From: Schizochytrium sp. TIO01
Lineage: Eukaryota; Sar; Bigyra; Thraustochytrida; Thraustochytriidae
Length of the DNA: 64,000 bases
NCBI GenBank assembly: GCA_004764695.1
Contig: SMSO01000033.1
Span: 1,379,001 to 1,443,000 of the forward strand
Direction: 5' to 3'
Positions 21,652 through 31,601 of this stretch are shown one piece after another. How positions within the stretch are numbered: the stretch's first letter is position 1; each line of letters starts with the position of its first letter. The position numbers and the translations under genes are program-made. The notes under the pieces were generated by a model. That model searched no databases. It saw nothing but the letters and a program-made list of their open reading frames with translations, and had not been told where the DNA came from.

Positions 21652-24231
21652 ATGGCACTAAATATGCGTGTGAACAAGCTGTTAGAGTCGTCAAACAATC
21701 GCATGGTTGACGCGCTGCACAACCAGCTACACGATGTAGAAGGCAAGCTGCAAGAATCTGATCAGTCGAAACATGAAATGGCTGTTACCATGCATGGATT
21801 GCAGGAGGACCTTCTTCGAATGCGAAACGCACTAGCGCGAGTTGAAGCCCGCAACACCGAATTGGAGAGAATTGCTGCAAATGCAACGAGCAACAAGAAT
21901 CAGATGGAGACGTCCCTGCAATATATCACAGAGAATAAAGAATCCCTTGAAACTCGGCTCCAGCAAGAAATAGCAAAGTGGGATCAAAAGCAAGAAGAGT
22001 TCAAGCTCTTGCAGCAAGTTTGCCGAGATCTGAAGAAGGCCCTAAAAGCAAGAGAACTTTCTGACGGAGCAGCTCAGCAACATACAAATTTTCTCGAACT
22101 CAAAGCAGAGCAAGAGAAGAGTCGACAGGAGCAACTCGCAAAGAGACTTCAAGAAGCAGAAAATGAGAACCGTTCGCTGGTTTCTAAATTGAGTGCTCAG
22201 GAGCACGAAACCAAACTTGCCCAAAATCATATCGACAAGATTGCGAATGAGCTCAAGATATTAAGCGCGTCAAAAGCTGTTGTCCAATCTCAATGGCAAG
22301 CTTCTCTGCAAGCAATGAGCAAGCGAGATGATATATTAAATGAATCTGAGCGCAAAAGGATCGATGCAGAGTCGAAACTAGCGAACGAGGTAAGGAATGC
22401 TGGAAGTTCGACTCAAGTAATTAACCAATTGCAGGCAAGAATACAAGAAATGGAAGTTCTTTTGGCCAAAAATGAGCAGCAACGAATGGAGCAAGCTAGT
22501 CAACTAGGAGCTCAAGCGAAGCAACTTGTAACATTAACTTCTCACGTTGAGCATGCCCGGAAAAGAAATGAAACAACAAGTGCAATTGTGGAAAAACAGC
22601 AAGCGGAGGCGGTTCAATCAGAAGCTCTTGCGCAAAGGAATCTTGAAGATAGAAAATCTTTACAATCAAAAATTCATCAACTTGAGGGAAAATTAGCAGC
22701 GTCCGAAAGTGAATGCCAGCATCTACGTGACAGTCGGAACTATATTGCTACGTCGTCAAAGCGAAAGGAAGCGAAACAGGAGACCGAAAGCTCAAGAGTT
22801 TCTTCAGGGCTTCAAAACAAGCTTAACCGTAAACAAATGGAGATGGCAGATCTTGAAGAGCAACTGAAACAGACCGTTCGTGATTTGGAATCGAGAACAC
22901 AAAGCCAAAACCAGAGTGAAGCCAAACTAAATGATTTGATACAAACAAATCGAGACCTTAATGCAGAGAACTTGCGTCTTCAGCATCGCCTCAACAAAAT
23001 GATTGATGACCATGATAGCCTGTCGATGAAGTCTTGTAAAAATCAATCAGAAAACTCTGATGATTCTCCTAGAGTTGAAAAAGATAATAATTCAACTTGG
23101 TTGACTCCAGATCAGCTTCGCGTAAAGAACTTGCAAGACAAACTACGGCGAGCTCAAAACACCATCGCGCATCAGAATGAAGAAATCATTGTTCTGCGTA
23201 AGGAATGGTGCCAGGCAGCAGACCAAGCTCTTCAAGCACAACAAAAGAATGACAAACTGAAAATCCCTTCTGAGAGACGTGACAGTGAATTGACATTACT
23301 TCGCCACAGCAACGCCAAGGGACGTGACGAGATAACCCAAATCTCTAAGCAACATCATGAGCTGGCAGTGCAACTCGATGTAGCCCGTATGCAGCGTCGT
23401 AAAAGCGATGCCAAGAGTGCTAAACTTCTTCAGCAACAAACCCAGATAGCTGCTGTAGCAACCTCAGCCAAATTCCGACATGATGCGTTGAAAGCAGATA
23501 TGGAAACCGAAGTTGATTCATTGAGAGCTTCTCTCGTAGCATCTCAAAAATCTAATCGCAATGTTTTACGCCAGCAGCTCGACGCTGAAACTCGGTTTAC
23601 TGTTCAATCTTACCGAAATCAATCCCTATCAATGACTCTGGGAGATACCAAATCAAAACTAGAGAGGCTAGAAGAGGAAGTTAAAACCCTTCAACGCAAG
23701 AACGTTCAGTTGATTCGAGAAAATCGTATCCTTAAAGAGGATATGCGGAAGTTGAGTTTAGTACATCAAAGCTCGGAACGTAAAAACCAAGTTCTGACTG
23801 AAAAATATGGTTTTCGATCGAAAGGCCATGAATCTGCGAGTGTGAGTGCTGATGATGCTGCACGAAAACTCCAATTAGAGCTTTGCCATGCAGAGTCAGA
23901 ACTAGCAGAGGGACAAACTACAATCACCAAACTTCAGAATCAAGTGGAAGCAGAGCGTGAACGTGCTCAACGTTTGGGACATGCTTATATGGAGCGGGAG
24001 GCTCTTGCTCAACATCTAGCGACAGAACTTGACGACAAAATTTCGAAAATTGCTGAGCTCCAAGGTGCTCGCCAACGCGCTATCGCTATTGCGTCTTGCC
24101 TTGAGACACAGCTTACGCATCACACTAAATTTATTGACTACGAACCTTCTCAAGGGTTACAGCCGTCGCTGCAATTGCAGTCTAGCTTAGAAAAGACTTT
24201 TCAGCCCCAAAAACCTGCACATGCTAAATAG
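21652..24231 (+). CDS. Long coiled-coil protein
   Basis: 859 residues starting MALNMRVNKLLE at an ATG. Almost the whole length is heptad-type coiled coil rich in Glu, Gln, Lys, Leu and Ala (LQEDLLRMRNALARVEARN, ELERIAANATSNK, KLERLEEEVKTLQRKNVQL). Breaks occur near residues 370-385 and 455-485, where Ser/Asp-rich segments interrupt it. The last 30 residues are Gln/Pro-rich. No membrane segment, motor or zinc site is visible. Such proteins are typically centrosomal, basal-body, Golgi or filament scaffolds; the sequence gives no basis to choose. The gene ends 147 bp from the stop of the convergent TBC gene. Confidence 0.85.
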   Translation: MALNMRVNKLLESSNNRMVDALHNQLHDVEGKLQESDQSKHEMAVTMHGLQEDLLRMRNALARVEARNTELERIAANATSNKNQMETSLQYITENKESLETRLQQEIAKWDQKQEEFKLLQQVCRDLKKALKARELSDGAAQQHTNFLELKAEQEKSRQEQLAKRLQEAENENRSLVSKLSAQEHETKLAQNHIDKIANELKILSASKAVVQSQWQASLQAMSKRDDILNESERKRIDAESKLANEVRNAGSSTQVINQLQARIQEMEVLLAKNEQQRMEQASQLGAQAKQLVTLTSHVEHARKRNETTSAIVEKQQAEAVQSEALAQRNLEDRKSLQSKIHQLEGKLAASESECQHLRDSRNYIATSSKRKEAKQETESSRVSSGLQNKLNRKQMEMADLEEQLKQTVRDLESRTQSQNQSEAKLNDLIQTNRDLNAENLRLQHRLNKMIDDHDSLSMKSCKNQSENSDDSPRVEKDNNSTWLTPDQLRVKNLQDKLRRAQNTIAHQNEEIIVLRKEWCQAADQALQAQQKNDKLKIPSERRDSELTLLRHSNAKGRDEITQISKQHHELAVQLDVARMQRRKSDAKSAKLLQQQTQIAAVATSAKFRHDALKADMETEVDSLRASLVASQKSNRNVLRQQLDAETRFTVQSYRNQSLSMTLGDTKSKLERLEEEVKTLQRKNVQLIRENRILKEDMRKLSLVHQSSERKNQVLTEKYGFRSKGHESASVSADDAARKLQLELCHAESELAEGQTTITKLQNQVEAERERAQRLGHAYMEREALAQHLATELDDKISKIAELQGARQRAIAIASCLETQLTHHTKFIDYEPSQGLQPSLQLQSSLEKTFQPQKPAHAK

Positions 24232-24378
24232 TATCTTCTGGGATTCTGCAAAAGTATGTTTCTTATTCGCCTTTACTCATTATAACAATTTATTGCATTG
24301 GTTTTGATCATATGGTACAGACAATCATTTTATTATTTATACATTTGACAGTAAATTTGAACCACATTTGAGTAGACT

Positions 24379-26745
24379 TTATTTTTGTACACGGTTCCCT
24401 CGAAAAAGTCGAGACGCACCAGATTGAAGACGTTGCAAACGGCGTGATAAAGCTTGTTCACCTGGTAATACACCTAGTTGAAAACGTCGAAGAGAACTCG
24501 ACCTTCCAGATCCGTTGTGAAGTGGAGTTCGAGGAGACGCACTATGGGGAGAAGATGACATTGCTAGTATGCTTTCATCGCCACTCTCTCCACCAAAGCC
24601 GGCCAAGGTATCAATTTGAATCCAGTCATCATCACTCTCATATTCTGCAGGGAGATGGGAGTGGGTATTTGAGGAGGTAAAGGGGGATTCTGATGCAGAC
24701 GCATCTATGCTGGTGTTTGTATTGTGTGAATCAAGCTCTTGCTGCTGCGCTAGAGCCTTTTCTAAATTTGCCCGCGCAATCTCATAGTCAAGTTTCACAT
24801 GTCTTGCTGAATGCACAAGTTGAAGGACTTGATCATCTGCAAGTGTAGGTAGGCGCTTTACAGCTTGGAGCGCTACAACACAGTCATCTGCTTCGATCAG
24901 AGCGTTCCGCACAATGCCCGGGTCTGTAAGAATAGCAATGCACAAAACATCAATCAAAGAAAAATCTTCGGGTGTCAAGGCAAACACAGCATCCCAAACA
25001 AGTAATAGCTGGGGAAGTGGTATATCTCGCGCAAGAATTAGGCGGATCCAGCGAAGAAGGAAGAAAGATGGCTCTACTCCAAGAACGTGCAATTGTGCCG
25101 CAAGCTCCGGATCCGTGCGCTGGAGAAGAACATGCTGGATGTGCTCAAGCTTTGCTGGTAGAGATGTAACGAGAGAAACGTTGGAATTCGAGTTCTCTGT
25201 TAGTTTAAAAAAGGGTTGAAGACGCTTCATGAGTGCATCGAGCAATAAATAAGCGTCATGCTCGATTGAGTCTGGATTGAGAAGCGTCAACAAGAGGCGC
25301 AGCTGAGTGGACGCTGGCTTTGGAACGCGTGCATCAGCAAGCCCTCCCGCTGCAGCAGCGTACTCGGATTGCAATGTTACAAAAACAACTGCGAGTAACT
25401 CATTCATGCCTTGTCGGTATCCAATATGCGGGTTTGCTTTGGCCCAGACGAGAAGTAGCCTTAACATAGTCTCGCGAACAGCGTTTTCGGGAGGGCCTGA
25501 AAAGCAATCATGAACGACTTTAGTCCTTGTAATATCTTTCCAGATTTCACGGCTTGTTAGTTCATGCCGAGCAAGCTCAAAATGCAATTGACATAATGCA
25601 GACCCAATATAATCTGGAGTAAGGCTATCTTGCACAAGTAGTTCAAGCTGTTGGAAGACCATGCCCCGGGTCATAATATGTCGGCTAGCTAGAACGTCAA
25701 CTGACCGTCGCTGTCGTGCCAAGGAAGACGCCCATTCATTTGGATCTTGTGGAAGTATACCAAGGAATATTCGCCATGCAACCGTGCGGAGACTGTTCGT
25801 AGCTAGGGCTCCAGCACTTGCCTTTTTAGCAAGTCTGGAATTGACAAGGTCCTTAACGTTTTCAATATCTTCAAGTATTTCTTGAAGGTCTGTCTGAAGA
25901 ACATCGCTGGTGCACCGTGATTTCTGGGTTTGAGTGTCGCGCATAGCAGCCGACACGATCTTCGTGTGGTCAGTAGAGAATTCGCAAGATAGTTCTGGAA
26001 CACTACGCGATGCTCGCAGCGGTGGTTTCGAAATAGTTTTGGACGGCTTCGCAAAGTTCCGTTCCTCTTCTCGACCTTCACCTGATGTCGATCCAGATGA
26101 AGATGTTGTGGACGAGGACCTTGTGTTTACCACATTATCTAATGACGCCGCAGCACTCCGTACGCGGGCAACAGTCTCCATATGTGGCTTGAGGCGGCCT
26201 GCCAAAACATCTGTAATACAAACGATCCATGATGAGGTGTCCTCCATCGAAGCTAGTCTCAAAACCCACGAGTTCTGAAATGCACTTACGCTACGCCCCG
26301 AGCTCACAATGAGCACACAGCTCCCAATATCAGGAAAGACGTTGCAGACGTCAATACATTCGAGGGGCCTATCATCGTCAGGATCTGCAAATCTGAAGAG
26401 GCACACGAGGCTTCTTTCATTTCCCGCTCCCGGCCGAGGCCTAGCCACGGCGAGTACAAGGAAAGCAGAGTTTGAGGTTGTGATTTCCGTGGGCGCAAAG
26501 AGTCCGGAATGTCTGTGTGATGTTTGCGGAGACTTGGATGCAGCAATCTGGTCTCGGTTTTGTTTTGCTGTATTAGTTGCATTCAAGGAGCTCGACAGAA
26601 CGGACGCTGCACTTGGAGGCGGGTCGTCGCACTCAAGAAAGGCCTCACACCGCGCGGGACCAGAGTGCAGCACAGACCCGAAGAGAAGCTGCGTCACCAC
26701 CTCAGCTCGACGAGCTCCCAGGTTGGCGACATCTCGGCCGACCAT
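24379..26745 (-). CDS. TBC-domain Rab GTPase-activating protein, TBC1D5-like
   Basis: 788 residues from ATG 26745; the codon before it is GTG and not needed. A TBC domain (about residues 320-690) would accelerate GTP hydrolysis by a Rab in membrane traffic. It has WRIFLGILP near the start, the arginine-finger motif IWKDITRT with Arg407, and the glutamine-finger motif YRQGMNE with Gln445. FFLLRWIRLIL and VWDAVFA follow in the C-terminal subdomain. The long separation between the WR block and the arginine finger is a TBC1D5-type feature. Residues 95-190 resemble a PH-like region but are not certain. The C-terminus is acidic then Ser/Arg-rich. Both catalytic fingers are intact, so activity is expected. 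Confidence 0.88.
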   Translation of the reverse strand: MVGRDVANLGARRAEVVTQLLFGSVLHSGPARCEAFLECDDPPPSAASVLSSSLNATNTAKQNRDQIAASKSPQTSHRHSGLFAPTEITTSNSAFLVLAVARPRPGAGNERSLVCLFRFADPDDDRPLECIDVCNVFPDIGSCVLIVSSGRSVSAFQNSWVLRLASMEDTSSWIVCITDVLAGRLKPHMETVARVRSAAASLDNVVNTRSSSTTSSSGSTSGEGREEERNFAKPSKTISKPPLRASRSVPELSCEFSTDHTKIVSAAMRDTQTQKSRCTSDVLQTDLQEILEDIENVKDLVNSRLAKKASAGALATNSLRTVAWRIFLGILPQDPNEWASSLARQRRSVDVLASRHIMTRGMVFQQLELLVQDSLTPDYIGSALCQLHFELARHELTSREIWKDITRTKVVHDCFSGPPENAVRETMLRLLLVWAKANPHIGYRQGMNELLAVVFVTLQSEYAAAAGGLADARVPKPASTQLRLLLTLLNPDSIEHDAYLLLDALMKRLQPFFKLTENSNSNVSLVTSLPAKLEHIQHVLLQRTDPELAAQLHVLGVEPSFFLLRWIRLILARDIPLPQLLLVWDAVFALTPEDFSLIDVLCIAILTDPGIVRNALIEADDCVVALQAVKRLPTLADDQVLQLVHSARHVKLDYEIARANLEKALAQQQELDSHNTNTSIDASASESPFTSSNTHSHLPAEYESDDDWIQIDTLAGFGGESGDESILAMSSSPHSASPRTPLHNGSGRSSSLRRFQLGVLPGEQALSRRLQRLQSGASRLFRGNRVQK

Positions 26746-27808
26746 CACGTGTGCGGGAAAGGGCGGCGAGCGCTGACGCTTGCTCGTTGTCCACGGTTCG
26801 AGCTTGATTGTTGTTTTGTTGTTTTGTTCTGAGTCGGAAAAACAACCTTTTTCTTATTTGTTGCATTTAATAAGACTTTCTATGAGTTCATTTCTTTTGC
26901 TTTTAGATCAACATTTTGCAATATTTATGCATTCGTTCATTGGGTTTGATTCGGTTGTTGCCTTTGTCTGGCATAGCGCGATAGATTTCTCTCTCTTTGG
27001 TTACTTTGCAGACTCTGTGGCAAGATACCTTAGCTTGGAATGTTAGAAGAGAGAGGAAGCGAATTGACATGTGTCAGTCTGTTAAATGCTACCTACGTTT
27101 TTAATGAGGTACTGTGTGATATAGTCGGACGGCATTGAACGAGAGATAATCAACTGTGTACGCTCATAAGCGCCACTTGGTCAAAAGCGCATGTGGGCCC
27201 CAAAACTGGTACACAAACAAGATACCAAAGTAGTAGTAGTAGGAAAATGCAGTATTGGAAGTTCGAAATTAAAGTGTTATTTAGAAATAATACAACAGGA
27301 AGTCATACTAAGATTTGAGAACAGCTTTGCTGAAGAGAACTTCCACCCATGACTATCTGGACTGGAATTGGGCCATAAAAAATACTATGAAGTGATTTTT
27401 AGTCGAGAGCTCTCTCAATTTTTCTGACAAATCACCTTGTAGAAGAGATTATGATAAAAGAGAAACTAACGTAGCAACTTAAAGTCTTTGAATAAATTGT
27501 TGAGTACTGAGAGACCCAAAATATAAAATTATAGTGAAATTTATGATGTAAACAAATGATAGATGATACTCTGTCCGCAACATGAAACAGAGAAACTCAG
27601 TTTCGCATATCCAACAATGTGAAAATGGCAAAGATTGACAACCAAGATGTCTATCCTATCTGGGGGTGTTTGTTTTGGACCTTGGATACCAATATTTACA
27701 GTAACCCAACTTCCTAGGAAGTGCTCACAGTGTAGTTACCATGCTCTCTTGTATGTTATGATATTGAGTACAAGAAGTTCAACGTCGAATATCTAGAATG
27801 AGACAAAT
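26746..27808. other. Intergenic region between the TBC and Sec14 genes
   Basis: 1.06 kb with no supported ORF. T-rich on the + strand close to the TBC start and otherwise AT-rich. It carries the TBC promoter and the 3' end of the Sec14 gene. Confidence 0.5.
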
Positions 27809-29843
27809 TCAAAACCAACTGGAGGATGGTTTTTGCGATTTGTAAGATTTTATGACATCGGCTGGAACACTCCCCCCCGGTTTGATGAACTTAGAGCAGT
27901 ATGGATCACCTTCGATGACCAGGTCTCCACCGAGGTATTTCGGTAATTGAGAAGGTTCAATTAGTTCCAAAAGAAGTTTTGTTGGGGTATCCCTGAAAAT
28001 TTGGATTTTTCTCGCGAGTATCATCATCAACCACATTTTTCACAACCCCCCACAAATTTGCGAAGATCGAACCAGCATTGATGATTAGCATTCGTTTTAA
28101 ACGCTCACAGTAATATTTTGAGTCCATGGCAATGCAGTTCTTAATGATTCGCATGCCTTGACGGTTGCAGTGGCGTAGTCCCAAACCTTGCATGTCGAGA
28201 ATGACCAAAATCTGATGTTGAGGTTGGCCTGACATTTGCTCCGCATCTGCAAGAAGTCGGGTATGAACTTCTTGTTTCCAAATATGGAACTCCTCAATAT
28301 CAGTTGGTGACACACATGCAAGAATGCTTGGCAAATCAAGCTGACCAAGGCGATCATACATCACAGGAGCGCCAGAGCGGTCATTACCGCACCAACTACC
28401 AGTCATATACCTGGAGGTAATCGGATGAGGGGCTCCTTGAAGCTTTTCATAAATAAGGTCTGGGCGTCGATCCTGGCGCCATTGTAATGCTCCTCGAAAT
28501 CCAGTCTCAGCACTTTGAACGTCATGTTTAAATGCGCGAAGGAAGCGAAGTAACGAAACATCGCTGAGATCAACAGGTCGTGATAAAGAGGACCCATCAA
28601 TATCCGAGAGTGATCGTCGAAGCTCCTCAACACCTTCTGTCTCGGAAGAGCTTTTGAAAAGGCTTCTGTAAAAGCTTTGTCTCCGCTGAAGACGAGACTC
28701 TGCCTTTACAGTATTGGTTGGTGATTCATGAGATTCCTCCTCAACAGTAATACTTGGGCCTACAAATGATAGCATTGATGGCGACGATGATGATGAAGAC
28801 GAAGAAGATCGTAATAATGAAGTGTGCCGACGTTGCTGGGTTGGTTCATTGCCTTCTTCATCTGAACCCCCGGGGGAAGAAGATTGAGTTTTATCTTTGC
28901 CAAGCCACCGTAGACGACGTGAGGAACCCTGGCTGTGCATCATGCGTTGACGGGTGCGTGAAAACTTCTTCGCATAAGGAATCGCAAATCTCATTCGCCG
29001 TTCCCTCCTTGATGCATTAACAAGGTCCACTAACGATGATTGCGCCTCCTCCTCCTCCTCGTCGTCGTCGGCGTCTGAATACTCCTCACTCTGTAAAGCA
29101 GGGCTCTGCGCTCCCTGTATGTCACTCTTTCCGGAGCCATAGAGATTTTGACTCATGTTCCTGCTGGCAGCTTTCGGTCGACCTCTACTGAAACGAGACA
29201 TCGTAATCTGCTGGCTGCTTTTCTCCGCAATCTTGGTGCTAGGGCTTAGGTCTCGGTCAGAACCCGCCTCAGATTTGCTTTCATAAACATCCGTAGAATT
29301 GTTGTTGTTGTTGTTGTTGTTGTTATTGTTGCTATCACTGTTATGAAGATGCATAGGCTTGCTCACGCTCCTCAGTTCGGAACTGCGTCTGCGATGGTGA
29401 GCGGACTTTTTCGCTTTGCGGCTTCTACTTAAAGTTTGACTTTCCTTCAATTCCGTCTTCTCACTCTGTAAAAGCTCATCAATTGTTTGCGCTTGCGCAT
29501 GTAGGAACCACATTGCGAAACACCCTAAAATGCACATTGACAAAAACGAAGTAGTAGCATTCTGCACAATCAGCAGCGCCGCAACCAGCAACAGAATCCC
29601 GAGGCATGAGCTAATGGCACACGTCAGAGAAACGTGTCTGTGCACAAGCTTGCTCTCTTTACTCTTTAATTCATCATGGAGCTCCAGCAGCTCTAAAAGA
29701 CTCTCCTCCAGCTGCGAGACAGCCTCATGTTCACAAGAATGGTCGCTTTCCACATCGACCATTCCCATGTTTCCCTGAAGGTCCTCCACAGGTGCTGTCT
29801 CAGTCGGCACAGAGATATTTCCCGACCCAGTTGCTCGTCTCAT
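27809..29843 (-). CDS. Sec14-like (CRAL-TRIO) lipid-transfer protein with N-terminal membrane anchor; frame break at 28006-28010
   Basis: ATG at 29843. Residues about 73-117 contain two closely spaced hydrophobic segments (ILLLVAALLIV; MCILGCFAMWFL), unusual for Sec14 proteins and probably anchoring it to a membrane. A disordered Ser/Asn-rich linker with a poly-Asn run follows. The CRAL-TRIO domain starts near residue 430 and includes LLRFLRAFKHDV, ILVILDMQGLGL and MLIINAGSIF. At VDDDTREK the frame stops matching the family. The next frame continues correctly with IQIFRD..LLLELI..LPKYLGGDL and ends at 27809. Skipping one A of the A5 run restores it. In the uncorrected frame translation ends at 27957. 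Function: binding or exchange of phosphoinositides or other lipids, inferred from the family. Confidence 0.85.
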
Positions 29844-29968
29844 CTTGACGTCGTATTCTGGGTTCGTGAGTCACGCTGTCACGTCGCACGAACAGAGTCG
29901 ATGAGAGACCACGTTCGCTAACTCAAGATTCAACAAAACAATGTCCATCAACAGCTTATTCACTTTAC

Positions 29969-30045
29969 CAGCCCCTCTCAGAGAGGGGCTGCACCACCTA
30001 AGCCCGAGGAGGAGCGGCTCGACAGTTTGGAGGCTTTAAAGCCTC
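29969..30045. repeat. Two strong inverted repeats in the Sec14 upstream region
   Basis: 29969-29991 is a perfect inverted repeat with 11-bp arms around a single A (CAGCCCCTCTC / GAGAGGGGCTG). About 40 bp further, GAGGCTTT / AAAGCCTC forms an uninterrupted 16-nt palindrome flanked by TTGG and CCAA. They lie 126-200 bp upstream of the Sec14 start codon. Operator-like or 5'-leader roles are possible but unproven. Confidence 0.6.
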
Positions 30046-31601
30046 GCCAACTTTTAGCTCAGCCTACTATTCGGGTTTCAAGTTTGGGTGCTCCGGTTGT
30101 TGTTATGCTATGTTTTTGTTGTTGTTTCTAATGTTTTTAAAGTTTCTCTTGCGCAATTCGTTCGACTAATGCGCGTGCAATTCAAGTAATGCCTTCCGTG
30201 AAAGTCAGCCGAATGAATCAAAGCAGTGTTAACCTTCACCTTCAAGCTCAACCTGAGTAGGTACGAATCTTGCTGCCGAATAACCAAGCTGATCTTTGGT
30301 GCGCTTCAGGTTACCTTGTCTCGGTTTTGCTGGTTGATGATTAATTTGTGAACTATGAATACGAAAAATGCCACGACGATTTATGGAACTCTGATACCTT
30401 CAAGCGAGCAGAACCTGAGTTAGTGAACACCCTCCCGGTCGAGTCAACTAGGCCTCTTCAGGACCGCTTCCAGTTCTACCTGGTAGAAAATACTATTAGG
30501 TACGTACTTTCGCAACTTGGAGCAGCACTATTTACGCGGCTCTGGCTGATCAATCAATATACTTCAAACCAAGTTGTGCAACCAGCAGCGAAGTTTCCAC
30601 AGGGAAGCCCGCGCCGAAAACGTTGCCTCAAAGTGCTTTGATCCCAACCCTTCTGCGTGGGGAGAGTTCTCCTCGCCAGAACACGCCAAGTCCAACGGGT
30701 GAGTGTAGCTTGAATTGCACTCCGCTTCGAAATTTAATTTTAATCAACTTCAAGTTCGCAGCCCGAGTGCTCAGAATTAGTTGTGTAAACTAAATCGTTT
30801 GTCACTGTAGCAAACACTAAGTAGGTATGTTGGTAGTACTTACCTACTCCCCTAGCATCTACCAGTAGTAGTAGGTAGTACCTACTACGCAAGTGCGCAT
30901 GTACCTACAATCATCCTAGCATGGAAATTGTGTAGAGAGCCTTCAAAGCTTGTCGTTTTCATTTCTTTCATGCTTCTTCTTCACCCTCCAAGTACTACTA
31001 GGCACAAGCTTGGCTATCTGGCAGCAATTTTTATCTCTACCCAGGCTGAGCTTGAAGGTAAAGGATGACATCACTTTTACTCGGCTGTTTGTGTCAGTAC
31101 AGTGGGTAACAACTACCTACCTACTTAGGTACTTAGAGCTAGCTCCATAAATGACAAACTTTTAGCAAGTTCTAACTTGAGTTTGTAGAACTTGAGACCT
31201 CTAGCCATCAGGTAGAAAATGTATACCAAGGTGCGGATACACCCTTTAAATTCACACTAGAGAACCCCAGGGTGAATGCTCCAGAGTGACGATGATGCAT
31301 GAACAGCGCGGCGTCTGCCACCGCCCACCCTCCGCGACGCACACCCGTGTACTCGAGGATATGGGTGTGTACTTTAAGGGGTGCTCGGAGGGAACCCGAA
31401 TAAGTGGTGTTTAAAGTGGCCCAATGCTAGGATGAGGATCTTCGGTGTCATCGATGAGATCATCGTGTTGTCCTTATTATCATTGCTATAGAAGCAAATA
31501 AAGAAGAAGCAGCTGTCAAGCGCGAAACGGGATAGGATCGAGGCTGCTGGAGAGAGCTCTGGCGGCGACGAAGGGCTTGGCGGCCCTATATCTAGGCCAA
31601 A
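30046..31601. other. Divergent intergenic region between Sec14 and AP-4 epsilon
   Basis: No convincing gene. An open frame at 30348-30641 has no ATG start and no recognisable product. 30815-30910 and 31110-31135 are dense in GTAGGTA / TACCTAC words, including the perfect inverted repeat 30868-30888 (GTAGTAGGTA, central G, TACCTACTAC). Confidence 0.5.

Noticed and set aside
27950-28040. Intron as the cause of the Sec14 frame break
   Set aside because: Family-conserved residues continue without any gap across the A5 run; only one base is surplus, far below any intron length.
30348-30641. 97-codon open frame on + strand
   Set aside because: Begins at GTG without an ATG, has no recognisable domain, and lies in a promoter-type region.
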